This document shows, piece after piece, positions 52,174 to 61,597 of a DNA stretch of 64,000 bases. The position numbers and the translations under genes are program-made. The notes beneath the pieces were generated by a model. It was not told the DNA's origin and ran no database searches. It saw nothing but the letters and a program-made list of their open reading frames with translations. The first letter of the stretch is position 1. Every line of letters begins with the position of its first letter. The DNA is from Pseudomonadota bacterium (GTDB lineage Bacteria; Pseudomonadota; Gammaproteobacteria; UBA9214): NCBI GenBank assembly GCA_041395565.1, contig JAWLAI010000002.1, positions 310,001 through 374,000 of the forward strand, in the 5' to 3' direction.

Positions 52174-53187
52174 CTAGCGCAGCGTCGCCGTGTTGTCCGT
52201 CAGCAGCTCGCCCAGGGTACGCGCCATGGCTACGCCGATGCGATCGCTGATACGCTTGAGCAGGTCCGGCTCGCGGGTGTAGTCGACGATATCCTCTGCG
52301 CCGATCACGTCGCGCGCCACCTGTCCGGCACTGCCGATGTGATCGGCCAGGCCCATGTCCACACTTTCCGCGCCGGTCCAGACCAGCCCGCTGAACAAGG
52401 CCGGGCTGTCCTTGAGGCGGTCGCCGCGACCGGCGCGCACCGCGTTCTTGAACTGTTCATGGATGTCGCCGAGCAGTTGTTTCACGTGTTGGACATCCGA
52501 TTCCTTGCTCGGCAGGAAGGGATCGAGGAAGCCCTTGTTCTCACCGGCAGTATACAGACGTCGTTCGACGCCGAGCTTCTGCAAGGTATCGACGAAGCCG
52601 AAACTGTCCATGCGCACGCCGATGGAACCGACGATGCTGGCGTCGTCGACATAGATCTCGTCCGCCGCGGACACGACATAGTAGCAGCCGGAGGCGCAGA
52701 GGTCGGTGACCACCGCGTATAGCGGGATATCCGGATGCTTCTCGCGCAGCCGCTTGATCTCGTGATAGATGTAGGACGATTGCACGGGGCTGCCGCCGGG
52801 CGAATTCGCACGCAGGATCACGCCCTTGGTGTTCTCGCTGTCGAAGGCGTCGCGCAGGCCCTCGATGACCGTGTCCGCATTGGCCTCGCTGGTATCCGCT
52901 ATGGGGCCGGACAGGTCCACCAGGGCAGTATGCTTGGTCGTGCCTTCGAGCAGTTCGGCCCAGTCCGTCGGTAGGTAGAGGATCAGCAGCGCCAGCAGGT
53001 ATACGGCCAGCAGGCACTTGAAGAATATGTTCCAGCGGCGCGCCCGGCGTTGCTCTTCGAGGGCCGCGAACGCCAGCCGGTTGACGACATTCCGATGCCA
53101 GCTGTCATCGGCTCCGCCACCCTGCTCCAGCGACTCGAAGTGCACATTGCCCCGGCGCCTGCCGCCGAATAATCCCTTGTCTGACAT
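52174..53187 (-). CDS. sppA: Signal peptide peptidase SppA (S49)
   Basis: The protein has 337 residues. A membrane helix (about 53-72) precedes the S49 domain: ANSPGGSPVQSS, DLCASGCYYVVSAADEI (nucleophile Ser166), DDASIVGSIGV, and the general base Lys218 (AGENKGFLDPF). The short form, as in Pseudomonas. It degrades signal peptide remnants in the membrane. It lies in the usual order with the HAD gene. Confidence 0.94.
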   Translation of the reverse strand: MSDKGLFGGRRRGNVHFESLEQGGGADDSWHRNVVNRLAFAALEEQRRARRWNIFFKCLLAVYLLALLILYLPTDWAELLEGTTKHTALVDLSGPIADTSEANADTVIEGLRDAFDSENTKGVILRANSPGGSPVQSSYIYHEIKRLREKHPDIPLYAVVTDLCASGCYYVVSAADEIYVDDASIVGSIGVRMDSFGFVDTLQKLGVERRLYTAGENKGFLDPFLPSKESDVQHVKQLLGDIHEQFKNAVRAGRGDRLKDSPALFSGLVWTGAESVDMGLADHIGSAGQVARDVIGAEDIVDYTREPDLLKRISDRIGVAMARTLGELLTDNTATLR

Positions 53188-53211
53188 ACCCTCTCCCCTA
53201 CGGTTGAAACG

Positions 53212-53877
53212 TCAATTTTTTACAAGCCCCGTTGTGGACAGCCATGCCGGCAGCTCGGCCACGCCGTCCAGGCATGTCAGCGGCGCATGCCGGCACAGTC
53301 GCGTTTCCGAATGCACGCCGGACCGTACCGCCACCTTGCCGGCGCCGGCATTGGTGGCCATTTCCATATCATACTCGGTATCACCCACCATGAGCGTCGC
53401 ACGCGCCGCCACACCCACTTCCTCCATCAGCTCCAGCAGCATGCGCGGATGCGGCTTGGAGGCCGTCTCGTCGGCACAGCGGGTGGCATCGAAATGATTC
53501 GTGAGACCGGTCTGCTCGAGCACCTGTATCAGCCCGCGGCGGGCTTTACCGGTGGCGATGCCGAGCAGAAATCCCTGTGCCCGCAGCAGTTCGAGCATCT
53601 CGCGTGCACCCGCGAACAGGCTGGAGCCCTCGGAGGCGAACCAGTACCTGCGGTAGGCCTCGACGAATGACTGCCGGAACGCCTCGTCGCGCCCCGGCAG
53701 CAACGCTTCGACGGCCTCGCGCAACCCCAGTCCGATCACGTCCTTGACGGTGTCGTCGCGCATCGGTGGCAGCCCAAGATCGGCGATAGCCCCGTGCAGG
53801 CAAGACACGATCTGCGCCTCGGAATCCATGAGGGTGCCGTCCCAGTCAAATACGATGAACTTTACGCTCGCGGTCAT
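53212..53877 (-). CDS. HAD-family phosphatase (phosphoglycolate phosphatase-like)
   Basis: The protein has 221 residues. HAD motif I is FDWDGTLMDSEAQ, motif II is GIATGK, and motifs III/IV are ASKPHPRMLLELM and LMVGDTEYDMEMA. It is a Gph-like hydrolase with a cap domain. Located between rluC and sppA, as in Pseudomonas. Confidence 0.93.
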   Translation of the reverse strand: MTASVKFIVFDWDGTLMDSEAQIVSCLHGAIADLGLPPMRDDTVKDVIGLGLREAVEALLPGRDEAFRQSFVEAYRRYWFASEGSSLFAGAREMLELLRAQGFLLGIATGKARRGLIQVLEQTGLTNHFDATRCADETASKPHPRMLLELMEEVGVAARATLMVGDTEYDMEMATNAGAGKVAVRSGVHSETRLCRHAPLTCLDGVAELPAWLSTTGLVKN

Positions 53878-53923
53878 GAAAATCGGGGGGCGTGATCGGG
53901 CAGTGCGCGGATTGAACCGCGGA

Positions 53924-54880
53924 TTATGACGATTCGAGCCGTTCGAGAACAGCCTGCAGGGCGGGGTCGAGCGGCGCCGTGACTTCGATCACCGCAGCGT
54001 CGGCAGGGTCGGTGAAGCTCAGCCGGCTGGCGTGCAGGAACATCCGCCGCAGCCCGAATGTGCGCATGCGGGTGTTGAAGTCCCGGTCACCGTATTTCAG
54101 GTCACCGGCGAGCGGATAACCGAGATGGGCGGCATGCACGCGGATCTGATGGGTGCGGCCGGTCAGCAGTTCGACCTCCACCAGCGTGGCACCCGGATAA
54201 TGCGCCAGCGGACGGAACACGGAGACCGCCGGTTTGCCGTCGGCCGCGACGCGCACCACGCGTTCCCCACCCTGCAGCTGGTTCTTGCGCAGCGGTGCAT
54301 CCACAGTTCGCTCCCCGCCCTTCCAGCCGCCGGCCAGCAGCGCCAGATAGCGCTTGTGTACCGTGCCTGCGTGCTGCTGCGCATGGAAGGCCCGCAGAAA
54401 ACTGCGCCGCCGCGCCAGCAGCAGGCAGCCGGAAGTCTCCCGATCGAGCCGGTGCGCCAGTTCCAGAAACGGTGCCCCGGGATGCGCCGCCCGCAGCGCC
54501 TCGATCACGCCAAAACTGACCCCGCTGCCACCGTGTACGGCCATGCCCGCCGGCTTGTTGACGACCAGGCAGCGGCCGTTCTCGAACAGCACCTCCAGCG
54601 ACAGCCGCGGTGGCGGCTGTCGGGCAGGTCCCTCCGGCGCAGCCAACCGCACGGGTGGGATCCGCACCGCATCGCCGGCACGTACCTTGTAGCGCGCCTG
54701 GATGCGTCCGCTGTTCACGCGTACTTCGCCGCGCCGCAGGATGCGGTAAATATGGCTCTTGGGGACACCCTTGAGATGCCGTGCCAGAAAATTGTCAATG
54801 CGTTGGCCGGCCTCCTCGTCGCTGACGTTGACAAGGCGCGCCTGCGGTCGGTCGGTAGTTGTGGCGGATGTTCGGGACAT
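53924..54880 (-). CDS. rluC: 23S rRNA pseudouridine synthase RluC
   Basis: The protein has 318 residues from the ATG at 54880 (a GTG at 54898 is the alternative). An S4-type RNA-binding domain comes first (RIDNFLARHLKGVPKSHIYR), then the catalytic HRLDRETSGCLLLAR (Asp) and LTGRTHQIRVHAAHLG. It modifies three uridines of 23S rRNA near the peptidyl-transferase centre. It is divergent from rne, the conserved arrangement. Confidence 0.95.
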   Translation of the reverse strand: MSRTSATTTDRPQARLVNVSDEEAGQRIDNFLARHLKGVPKSHIYRILRRGEVRVNSGRIQARYKVRAGDAVRIPPVRLAAPEGPARQPPPRLSLEVLFENGRCLVVNKPAGMAVHGGSGVSFGVIEALRAAHPGAPFLELAHRLDRETSGCLLLARRRSFLRAFHAQQHAGTVHKRYLALLAGGWKGGERTVDAPLRKNQLQGGERVVRVAADGKPAVSVFRPLAHYPGATLVEVELLTGRTHQIRVHAAHLGYPLAGDLKYGDRDFNTRMRTFGLRRMFLHASRLSFTDPADAAVIEVTAPLDPALQAVLERLESS

Positions 54881-54912
54881 GGGCGTTGGCGTCGGCACGG
54901 GTAATCTGGGAA

Positions 54913-54940
54913 ATTGTACAGGGAATCACCCGTTTGTAGC
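54913..54940 (-). promoter_or_regulatory. Candidate promoter of rluC
   Basis: On the - strand GCTACA (54940-54935) and TACAAT (54918-54913) with a 16-base spacer, giving a leader of about 26 bases before the rluC ATG. Confidence 0.45.
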
Positions 54941-54952
54941 AGCTGAACCTGT

Positions 54953-54981
54953 TTGCGGCTAATCTGTAACATTGATATAGT
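54953..54981 (+). promoter_or_regulatory. Sigma-70 promoter of rne
   Basis: TTGCGG (54953-54958), a 17-base spacer and TATAGT (54976-54981). It is the best promoter match upstream of rne and predicts a leader of about 300 bases. Confidence 0.6.
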
Positions 54982-55289
54982 GCAGCCTCGGCGCCGGCCA
55001 CGGGCGGACAAGTTTCACCCGGCGCACGCCGAAATACCTGTTTACCCGGGAGATGGCGGTGCACCAGCAGCGTGCATCTCTCTGTTGTCTGTGTTTGCTG
55101 TAGAAACCTGTTTAACGAACATCGCTCCCATGGAACACGCTCAGCTCCTGTTCATCACGTTCAGCCTGGCACTGCTGGCGGGTATTGCCGTTTCCCGTAC
55201 CCGTACCGGCTGGCTGCGTGTTGCGGCACCGGCACAACAGCCGGTGTGTCTGTGGCGGTTCCGGGTCGAGCGCACGAGAGACAAAAACC
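54982..55289 (+). ncRNA. Long 5' leader of rne mRNA
   Basis: No gene lies in these 308 bases between the promoter and the rne ATG. In E. coli the rne leader (about 361 nt) folds into hairpins through which RNase E controls its own mRNA. Length and position fit such a leader, but its folding was not computed. Confidence 0.4.
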
Positions 55290-57653
55290 ATGAAAAGAAT
55301 GCTTATCAACACCACGCAGCCCGAAGAGCTGCGTGTCGCCATGGTCGATGGCCAGAAGCTCTACGACCTTGATATAGAAGTCCCTGCCCGCGGCCAGAAG
55401 AAATCCAACGTCTACAAGGGTAAGATCACACGCATCGAGCCCAGCCTCGAGGCCGCCTTCGTCGATTACGGCGGCAACCGCCACGGTTTCCTGCCGCTCA
55501 AGGAGGTGGCGCGCAACTATTTCAGCGAGTCAGCGCGTCAGTCCGGCGGACGGCTCAGCATCAAGGATGCCCTGCACGAAGGCCAGGAACTGGTGGTCCA
55601 GGTCGAGAAGGAGGAGCGCGGCAACAAGGGCGCCGCGTTGACGACCTTCATCAGCCTCGCCGGCCGCTACATGGTGCTGATGCCGAACAATCCCCGCGCC
55701 GGTGGCGTCTCGCGGCGCATTCAGGGCGATGACCGCGACGAGGTGCGCGAGGCCATGAGCGCCATGAACATTCCGGAAGGCATGGGCGTGATCGTGCGTA
55801 CGGCCGGCATTGGTCGCAGCAGCGAGGAACTGCAGTGGGACCTCGACTACCTCACCCACCTCTGGAGCGTCATAGAAACGGCGGCGAATGAGCGACCGGC
55901 CCCCTTCCTGGTGTACCAGGAGAGCAACGTCATCATCCGCGCGTTACGTGATTACCTACGCAACGACGTTACCGAGATCATCATCGACAGCAAGGAGGTC
56001 TTCGAGACCGCCCGGGAATTCATGGAGCGGGTGATGCCGCACAACCTCGGCAAGCTCAAACTGTACCAGGAAACCATCCCGCTGTTCAGCCGCTTCCAGA
56101 TCGAGTCCCAGATCGAATCCGCCTTCCGCCGTGAAGTGCGCCTGCCCTCGGGCGGCGCCGTGGTCATCGATCATACCGAGGCACTGGTCGCCATCGACGT
56201 CAACTCCGCCCGCGCGACCAAGGGCGGCGACATCGAGGAAACCGCCCTCAATACCAATCTGGAGGCCGCCGACGAGATCGCCCGCCAGCTGCGCATCCGC
56301 GACCTCGGCGGGCTGGTGGTGATCGATTTCATCGACATGCAGCCGGCACGCAACTTGCGCGAAGTCGAGAACCGCCTGCGCGAAGCGCTCAAGCTGGACC
56401 GTGCCCGGGTGCAGATCGGCCGCATCTCGCGCTTCGGCCTGCTCGAAATGTCACGCCAGCGGCTGCGGCCATCCCTCGGCGAATCGAGCCAGATCGTGTG
56501 CCCGCGCTGCACCGGTCAGGGCACCATCCGCGGGGTGGAATCACTGTCGCTGTCGGTGCTGCGCGTGATCGAGGAAGAGGTAATGAAGGAGAACACGGCA
56601 CGCGTGATCGCCCACGTGCCGGTCGATGTCGGCACCTTTCTCCTCAATGAAAAACGCGATCTGCTGGCCATGCTGGAGGCGCGCCACAAGATCACCATCA
56701 TGCTCATCCCGACACCGGCGCTGGAAACGCCGAATTTCGACGTGCAGCGGATCCGCACCGACGAGGCAGGCCCGGTACGCCAGCAGGCCAGCTACGACCT
56801 GACCCTCACGCGGGAGGATGTCGAGGGCCAACCGGGACATGCAGATGCGCGTGCGGATGCAGAAATACCCGCAGTCCGCGCGGTCTCGCCACTGACCCCC
56901 GCGCCCCTGCCGGCTGCGGCCCCCTCCAATCTGGCTCCGGTCGAAGCGACCAAGCCGGGCCTGCTCAAGCGCGTTTTCGGCAGCCTGTTCGGCAGCGGGA
57001 TGGATGCGGAGCAGTCCGCGCAACCCGTATCGATCGACGTGGAACGTCGCGAGCGTCCCGCGCGCGAAGCCGGTGGGTCCCGGCGTGGCACGAACCGCAA
57101 ACAGGAGGACCGCCAGGGCGGCGGCCGCCAGCCACGCCAGGGCAAGACGGCGCAATCGCGCCAGGGCGATACCCGGAAAGCCGCGCCATCCGGCGCCAAA
57201 CCGGATTCCCAGACCGACGAAGCGCAGCCTCAGACCCAGGACGAGGGGCAGTCACAACAGCGACGCAGCTCCCGCCGCGGCCGGCGCGGCGGCCGCCGGC
57301 GGAGTGGACGCAACGGTGGCCCGGAGGGTGCAACCGGCACGACCGAGAAGCGGACCGAACAGGAGGACAGCCGGAGCGGTGCCGAGAAGGAAACGACAGG
57401 CGGTCGCGGCACGGGCAGCGAACAGCGTACACCGCCACCCGCACGTACCGGCGCGGACAAGTCCGCACCTGATACAGCTCGCGGCGAACCTGTGGCAGCC
57501 GCTCCCGTCGCTGCACCGGCGGCATCCGGGCACACGCACAAACCCGCCGAGGCACCTGCGGCACAGGCGGCAGCCACCCCGACGCGCAGCGACTCCAGCG
57601 CATCGGGCCCCACGGACGCAGGTCAGCCCAAGGAAAAAATAGCGGCGGAGTAA
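55290..57653 (+). CDS. rne: Ribonuclease E
   Basis: The protein has 787 residues, shorter than E. coli (1061). The S1 domain lies at about 35-120, with GKITRIEPSLEAAFVDYG; the catalytic Asp residues are in ALVAIDVNSARATKGGDIE and GGLVVIDFIDM; the Zn-link CPRC is Cys404 and Cys407, at the same numbers as in E. coli. The C-terminal 270 residues are disordered, with an Arg-rich RNA-binding stretch (RRSSRRGRRGGRRRSGR). The C-terminal scaffold is short. The start ATG follows an ACAAAAACC leader; the upstream in-frame region is not coding. Confidence 0.97.
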   Translation: MKRMLINTTQPEELRVAMVDGQKLYDLDIEVPARGQKKSNVYKGKITRIEPSLEAAFVDYGGNRHGFLPLKEVARNYFSESARQSGGRLSIKDALHEGQELVVQVEKEERGNKGAALTTFISLAGRYMVLMPNNPRAGGVSRRIQGDDRDEVREAMSAMNIPEGMGVIVRTAGIGRSSEELQWDLDYLTHLWSVIETAANERPAPFLVYQESNVIIRALRDYLRNDVTEIIIDSKEVFETAREFMERVMPHNLGKLKLYQETIPLFSRFQIESQIESAFRREVRLPSGGAVVIDHTEALVAIDVNSARATKGGDIEETALNTNLEAADEIARQLRIRDLGGLVVIDFIDMQPARNLREVENRLREALKLDRARVQIGRISRFGLLEMSRQRLRPSLGESSQIVCPRCTGQGTIRGVESLSLSVLRVIEEEVMKENTARVIAHVPVDVGTFLLNEKRDLLAMLEARHKITIMLIPTPALETPNFDVQRIRTDEAGPVRQQASYDLTLTREDVEGQPGHADARADAEIPAVRAVSPLTPAPLPAAAPSNLAPVEATKPGLLKRVFGSLFGSGMDAEQSAQPVSIDVERRERPAREAGGSRRGTNRKQEDRQGGGRQPRQGKTAQSRQGDTRKAAPSGAKPDSQTDEAQPQTQDEGQSQQRRSSRRGRRGGRRRSGRNGGPEGATGTTEKRTEQEDSRSGAEKETTGGRGTGSEQRTPPPARTGADKSAPDTARGEPVAAAPVAAPAASGHTHKPAEAPAAQAAATPTRSDSSASGPTDAGQPKEKIAAE

Positions 57654-57666
57654 CCGTCCCGCCCGT

Positions 57667-58149
57667 TCAGATCCCGTGCTGCTCGCGGATCTTCGCGAGC
57701 AGCCCGCGGGAAGCCGCCTCGATCAGATCGAGCACCCGCTCGAATCCCGTGGTACCGCCGTAATAGGGATCCGGCACCTCACGTACGCCCAGCTCGGGTG
57801 CAAAATCCAAGAACAGGTGCAGCTTGGCACGCTGTTCCGGCAGGCAAAGGCTGGCGAGGTCTTCGTAATTGCTCTCGTCCATCGCCAGTACGTAATCGAA
57901 CTCCTCGAAATCCGCCGCATCGACCCGGCGAGCCTTCTGGTCGCTCAGGTCGACCCCGCGACGCTGTGCTGCGGCGCTGGCCCTGCTATCCGGGGGCTCG
58001 CCGATATGATAAGCATGCGTCCCGGCCGAATCGATGCGGATTCTGTCCGCTAGGCTGGTTTCCGCGACATGCCGGGCGAACACACCCTGCGCCGTCGGCG
58101 AGCGGCAGATGTTGCCCATGCAGACGAACAGGACCTTAATCGTTTCCAT
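57667..58149 (-). CDS. Low-molecular-weight protein tyrosine phosphatase
   Basis: The protein has 160 residues. The P-loop FVCMGNICRSPTAQG (Cys10, Arg16) and the acid loop EVPDPYYGG are complete. In Pseudomonas the orthologue ptpA sits between murB and kdsB. Here murB is missing; the gene converges on rne. A TATAGT box lies just before the start codon. Confidence 0.94.
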   Translation of the reverse strand: METIKVLFVCMGNICRSPTAQGVFARHVAETSLADRIRIDSAGTHAYHIGEPPDSRASAAAQRRGVDLSDQKARRVDAADFEEFDYVLAMDESNYEDLASLCLPEQRAKLHLFLDFAPELGVREVPDPYYGGTTGFERVLDLIEAASRGLLAKIREQHGI

Positions 58150-58201
58150 GGGAAGTACTATACAGAAGTCGGTTTGTGGCTACAGGCGTGCAACAGACCG
58201 C

Positions 58202-58972
58202 TCAGCCGTGCGCCAGCCTCAGGTAGGGCCATTCCCGACTGGCGTGATCCTCCATGATCCGGACCACCGCGGCGTGCCCGTGCAGTTGCGCAAGTTGCAG
58301 TGCCGTCTGCCCGGAACTGTTCCTGACATCGGTATTGGCGCGATATTTCAGCAGTGTCGAGACGGCGTCGGCATGGGCCGACTGGGCGGCCAGGTGCAGT
58401 GCTGTTTCATGCCGCGCTGTCATCGCATCTACAGCGGCACCATAGCGGATCAGCGCGTCGCAGATCGCGGCATGACCCTGCAGCGCAGCGATCTGCAGCG
58501 GCGTATAGCCACTGGCAGGATCGGCCGCATTGAAATCGGCCCCCTGCTCCAACAGCTGCAGCGTCAGCCCGGCATCACCGCGCATGGCGGCCTGATGCAG
58601 CGACTGCTCGGGGGCGGCGGAATCAGTCACCTTCCCCACCCGCGCCGGTTTGATCCGATGTACCTCGGCCGGCTTCGCGCGGGCCGGTTCATGCTCTGCC
58701 CGCAGCGCCGGCGCCGTCACGGTTTGTTCCTGCAGCAGCCGTGCACCGACGAACATCACGTAGGGCAGGATCGTAGCCGCTAACATCAGTGGCTCATGCA
58801 GGTGCCGGAAAAAATGCGGGTAGGCAGCCATGAACGAGACGGCATCCATTCCGGGCAGGGCCACGATACCCCGCCCTGCCAGCCACCAGAACAGCACCGG
58901 CAACATCATAAAGCTTGCAAATAACCATAAGACAAGGTATTTCAACTCTTTTCCAATACGTTTCATGGACAT
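58202..58972 (-). CDS. Membrane-anchored ankyrin-repeat protein
   Basis: The protein has 256 residues. Two membrane segments (about 11-33 and 61-79) are followed by a linker and about four ankyrin repeats (residues 125-250; e.g. GYTPLQIAALQGHAAICDAL, ETALHLAAQSAHADAVSTLL). The repeats should face the cytoplasm or periplasm and bind a protein partner. No catalytic domain is present. Not part of the conserved block of relatives; the partner is unknown. Confidence 0.87.
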   Translation of the reverse strand: MSMKRIGKELKYLVLWLFASFMMLPVLFWWLAGRGIVALPGMDAVSFMAAYPHFFRHLHEPLMLAATILPYVMFVGARLLQEQTVTAPALRAEHEPARAKPAEVHRIKPARVGKVTDSAAPEQSLHQAAMRGDAGLTLQLLEQGADFNAADPASGYTPLQIAALQGHAAICDALIRYGAAVDAMTARHETALHLAAQSAHADAVSTLLKYRANTDVRNSSGQTALQLAQLHGHAAVVRIMEDHASREWPYLRLAHG

Positions 58973-59196
58973 TCCAGAGTAAATTAAAAGTTCCTGATTT
59001 GCTGATTATAAAGTGATCACGGTGACACAACCACTCTCTCCGAGGCGACGGAGACACGTTTGATCGCGCGGGATGGCGCTTGGTTCCGCTGGTGTCGGCG
59101 CGGCGCTGTACACCCGGTTTACGACACCGGTTGTCGCACGGATTATGATGACCGCACCACGAGCGAGCACGGCTGCAGCAACTGCCGGACACAATC

Positions 59197-59613
59197 ATGA
59201 CAATAAAGAAACAGCATTTATGGATAGACCGTGAGTACGACCGGATCTCGACCGAGATACCCTGTCGGATAGGACCGGTGGGCGGCGCCAGGAAATCCGC
59301 CGTCATCGTCAACCTTTCTGCAGGTGGTCTCAAATTCACCTGCAGCCGCGAAGTCTTCGATCTGCTGTTGCCGGAAGACCAGCGTATCCCGGGCCAGATC
59401 GGCAACGTGGATATCGAGATACAGTTTCAACTGCACAGCACCGGGAGCAGGAAGCCGCTCAACATCCGGACGCTTGCCCGGATTATCTACACGGAGCGGC
59501 TTGCCCAGGACAGTTACACCGCAGGTATCAAGTTCCTCAGTCTGGGGGAAACCGATGTCCGGGCACTTGCAACCAGCATTCGCGAGCGCAATATCCGCCC
59601 CGGCTGGTTGTAG
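59197..59613 (+). CDS. PilZ-domain cyclic di-GMP receptor candidate
   Basis: The protein has 138 residues. The cyclic di-GMP motif is present as REYDR (RxxxR) near residue 12 and NLSAGGLKF (D/NxSxxG). This differs from pilZ at 35176, which lacks it. It may be a single-domain effector; its partner is unknown. It is divergent from the ankyrin gene and converges on kdsB. Confidence 0.87.
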   Translation: MTIKKQHLWIDREYDRISTEIPCRIGPVGGARKSAVIVNLSAGGLKFTCSREVFDLLLPEDQRIPGQIGNVDIEIQFQLHSTGSRKPLNIRTLARIIYTERLAQDSYTAGIKFLSLGETDVRALATSIRERNIRPGWL

Positions 59614-59626
59614 CCGGGTATACACC

Positions 59627-60382
59627 TCAACCGGCATCCGCGATCAGCCCCTCGACTAGCAACAAATCGGCTTCGGTGTCGACACCAGGTCCGGGCATGC
59701 GGGCGGCCAGGCTGACATGGATCTTCATGCCATGCCAGAGCACGCGCAACTGCTCGAGCTTCTCCACCGTTTCGCAGGGCGCGGGTTCGAGGTCGCAATA
59801 CCGGCCGAGGAAACCGACGCGGTAGGCATACAGACCGATGTGACGCAGCCCGGCATGGCCGTCAGCCCCCGGCGCGTCGCGCACGTACGGTATCGGTGCG
59901 CGACTGAAATACAGGGCAAATCCCGCCCGGTCGAGCACGACCTTCACCACATTCGGGTCGCGTTGCGTGACGGACGAATTGAATGGATGGGCGAGCGTGG
60001 CCATGGCCGCCTCCGGCGTGGCTGCCAGATCATCCGCCACCTGCCGGATCAGCTGCGGTTCGATCAGCGGCTCGTCACCCTGCACATTCACCACGATACT
60101 GTCTGGCGGCCAGCCGCGCCGGGCGACCACCTCCGCCAGGCGTTCGGTACCTGAGCCATGCGCAGCAGCGGTCATGCAAACGTCCGCACCGAAGCCCGCT
60201 GCGGTGCCGGCGATGCGCTCGTCATCGGTGGCAATCACGACCTCGCGAGCACCGCACTGCCCCGCCCGTTCGAAGACATGCTGTAGCATGGGACGGCCGG
60301 CGATCGGCAGCAACGGCTTCCCCGGGAGCCGCGTAGAGGCATAGCGCGCGGGAATGACCACCCTGAAATCGGAGGCGGACAT
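59627..60382 (-). CDS. kdsB: CMP-Kdo synthetase
   Basis: The protein has 251 residues with VVIPARYASTRLPGKPLLPIAG, VIATDDERI, VNVQGDEPLI and HIGLYAYR, the full KdsB set. It activates Kdo for lipopolysaccharide. It is 8 bp after ycaR. Confidence 0.96.
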   Translation of the reverse strand: MSASDFRVVIPARYASTRLPGKPLLPIAGRPMLQHVFERAGQCGAREVVIATDDERIAGTAAGFGADVCMTAAAHGSGTERLAEVVARRGWPPDSIVVNVQGDEPLIEPQLIRQVADDLAATPEAAMATLAHPFNSSVTQRDPNVVKVVLDRAGFALYFSRAPIPYVRDAPGADGHAGLRHIGLYAYRVGFLGRYCDLEPAPCETVEKLEQLRVLWHGMKIHVSLAARMPGPGVDTEADLLLVEGLIADAG

Positions 60383-60390
60383 GGCTCCGC

Positions 60391-60570
60391 TCAGACGTCT
60401 TCGTCGGCAGCAAGCCGGCGGGCCTCATCGACCAGCATCACCGGGATGTCATTGCGAACCGGGTAAGCCAAACGGTCGACCTTGCACACCAGTTCCTGCG
60501 CTTCCTTGTGATACACGAGCGCTCCCTTGCATACCGGGCATGCGAGAATTTCCAGCAATTTTTTATCCAT
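60391..60570 (-). CDS. ycaR: YcaR/Trm112-like zinc-ribbon protein
   Basis: The protein has 59 residues: MDKKLLEILACPVCKGALVY at the start and YPVRNDIPVMLVDEARRL near the end. CPVC is the only paired Cys motif, with a third Cys29. UPF0434 small protein, always between lpxK and kdsB. The start at 60570 overlaps lpxK by 8 bp. Confidence 0.95.
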   Translation of the reverse strand: MDKKLLEILACPVCKGALVYHKEAQELVCKVDRLAYPVRNDIPVMLVDEARRLAADEDV

Positions 60571-61597
60571 GACAGACTCCTGGAGCAAATTCTCCGGCCA
60601 CGCCCGGCACCCCCGGACGACAGCCGCGTGCCGCCAGCAGGGCATCCAGTCGCGCCTGGAAATCCCGCGACAGCTCGGCCCGTACCGGCACGTACCACTC
60701 ATTGCCGCTGGCAAAGCGCCGGCACTTGACCGCATCCTTCGCCGTCATCAGCACCGGCGCATCGTCGTCGAAGCGCAGGTCGATGGCCCGAAAGCGGTGA
60801 TGATCCGGAAACGGATGTTCCTCCACCCGCCGGATCACCTGGCGCAGGGACTGGAAGAACCGCTCCGGATGACCGATGCCTGCCACCGCATGCACCTTGC
60901 CATCACGGAACTCGGCCAGCGTACGTGTCACGCTATCGTCGCGCAGGTTGCGCGCCTCTCCCGACTTCAACTTCATCGGGTGCTCACCCGCACCGCCGAT
61001 ACCATTGACGACCAGCAAATCAGCCTCGCGCAGGCGACTGACCGGTTCGCGCAGCGGTCCGGCCGGCAACATGAAACCCACACCGAACCGGCGCACGCCA
61101 TCGATCACGATTATCTCGATATCGCGTCCGAGCGCATAATGCTGCAAACCATCGTCGCTGATGACGAGATCGCAGTCATTGTACTTCAGCAGCGCCTCGG
61201 CCGCGGCTACCCGGCGCGGCCCGACCGCCATCGGACAACCGGTCAGACCGGCCAACAGCACGGCCTCGTCGCCGACGACGGCAGGATCGCTGTCCGGCCG
61301 CACCTGCTGCGGCCAGGACGCGGCCCTGCCGCCGTAGCCACGCGCCACGATACCGGGCTTGAAACCCCGCTCACGCAGGTATGCGGCCAACCAGGCGACC
61401 AGCGGCGTCTTGCCGGTACCGCCAACGGTGATATTGCCGACGACGATAACCGGGGCGGCAACGCGGCGGGTCCGCAACAAGCCCTTGCGGTAGGCGGCGC
61501 GCCGGAGCCGGACCGCAATCCGGAACAGCAGTGACAGCGGGGTCAGCAGGGCCAGCCATGGACTGCGGGCATACCAGTAATGCGCCAGACGCTTCAT
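60563..61597 (-). CDS. lpxK: Tetraacyldisaccharide 4'-kinase
   Basis: The protein has 344 residues. An N-terminal membrane-associated segment, the P-loop VGNITVGGTGKTPLVAW and KPGIVARGYGG, and EVVISDDGLQHY-like segment SDDGLQHYALGRDIEI are present. It phosphorylates the lipid A precursor. msbA, usually upstream, is missing; exbD is 22 bp upstream instead. Confidence 0.95.
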   Translation of the reverse strand: MKRLAHYWYARSPWLALLTPLSLLFRIAVRLRRAAYRKGLLRTRRVAAPVIVVGNITVGGTGKTPLVAWLAAYLRERGFKPGIVARGYGGRAASWPQQVRPDSDPAVVGDEAVLLAGLTGCPMAVGPRRVAAAEALLKYNDCDLVISDDGLQHYALGRDIEIIVIDGVRRFGVGFMLPAGPLREPVSRLREADLLVVNGIGGAGEHPMKLKSGEARNLRDDSVTRTLAEFRDGKVHAVAGIGHPERFFQSLRQVIRRVEEHPFPDHHRFRAIDLRFDDDAPVLMTAKDAVKCRRFASGNEWYVPVRAELSRDFQARLDALLAARGCRPGVPGVAGEFAPGVCHG

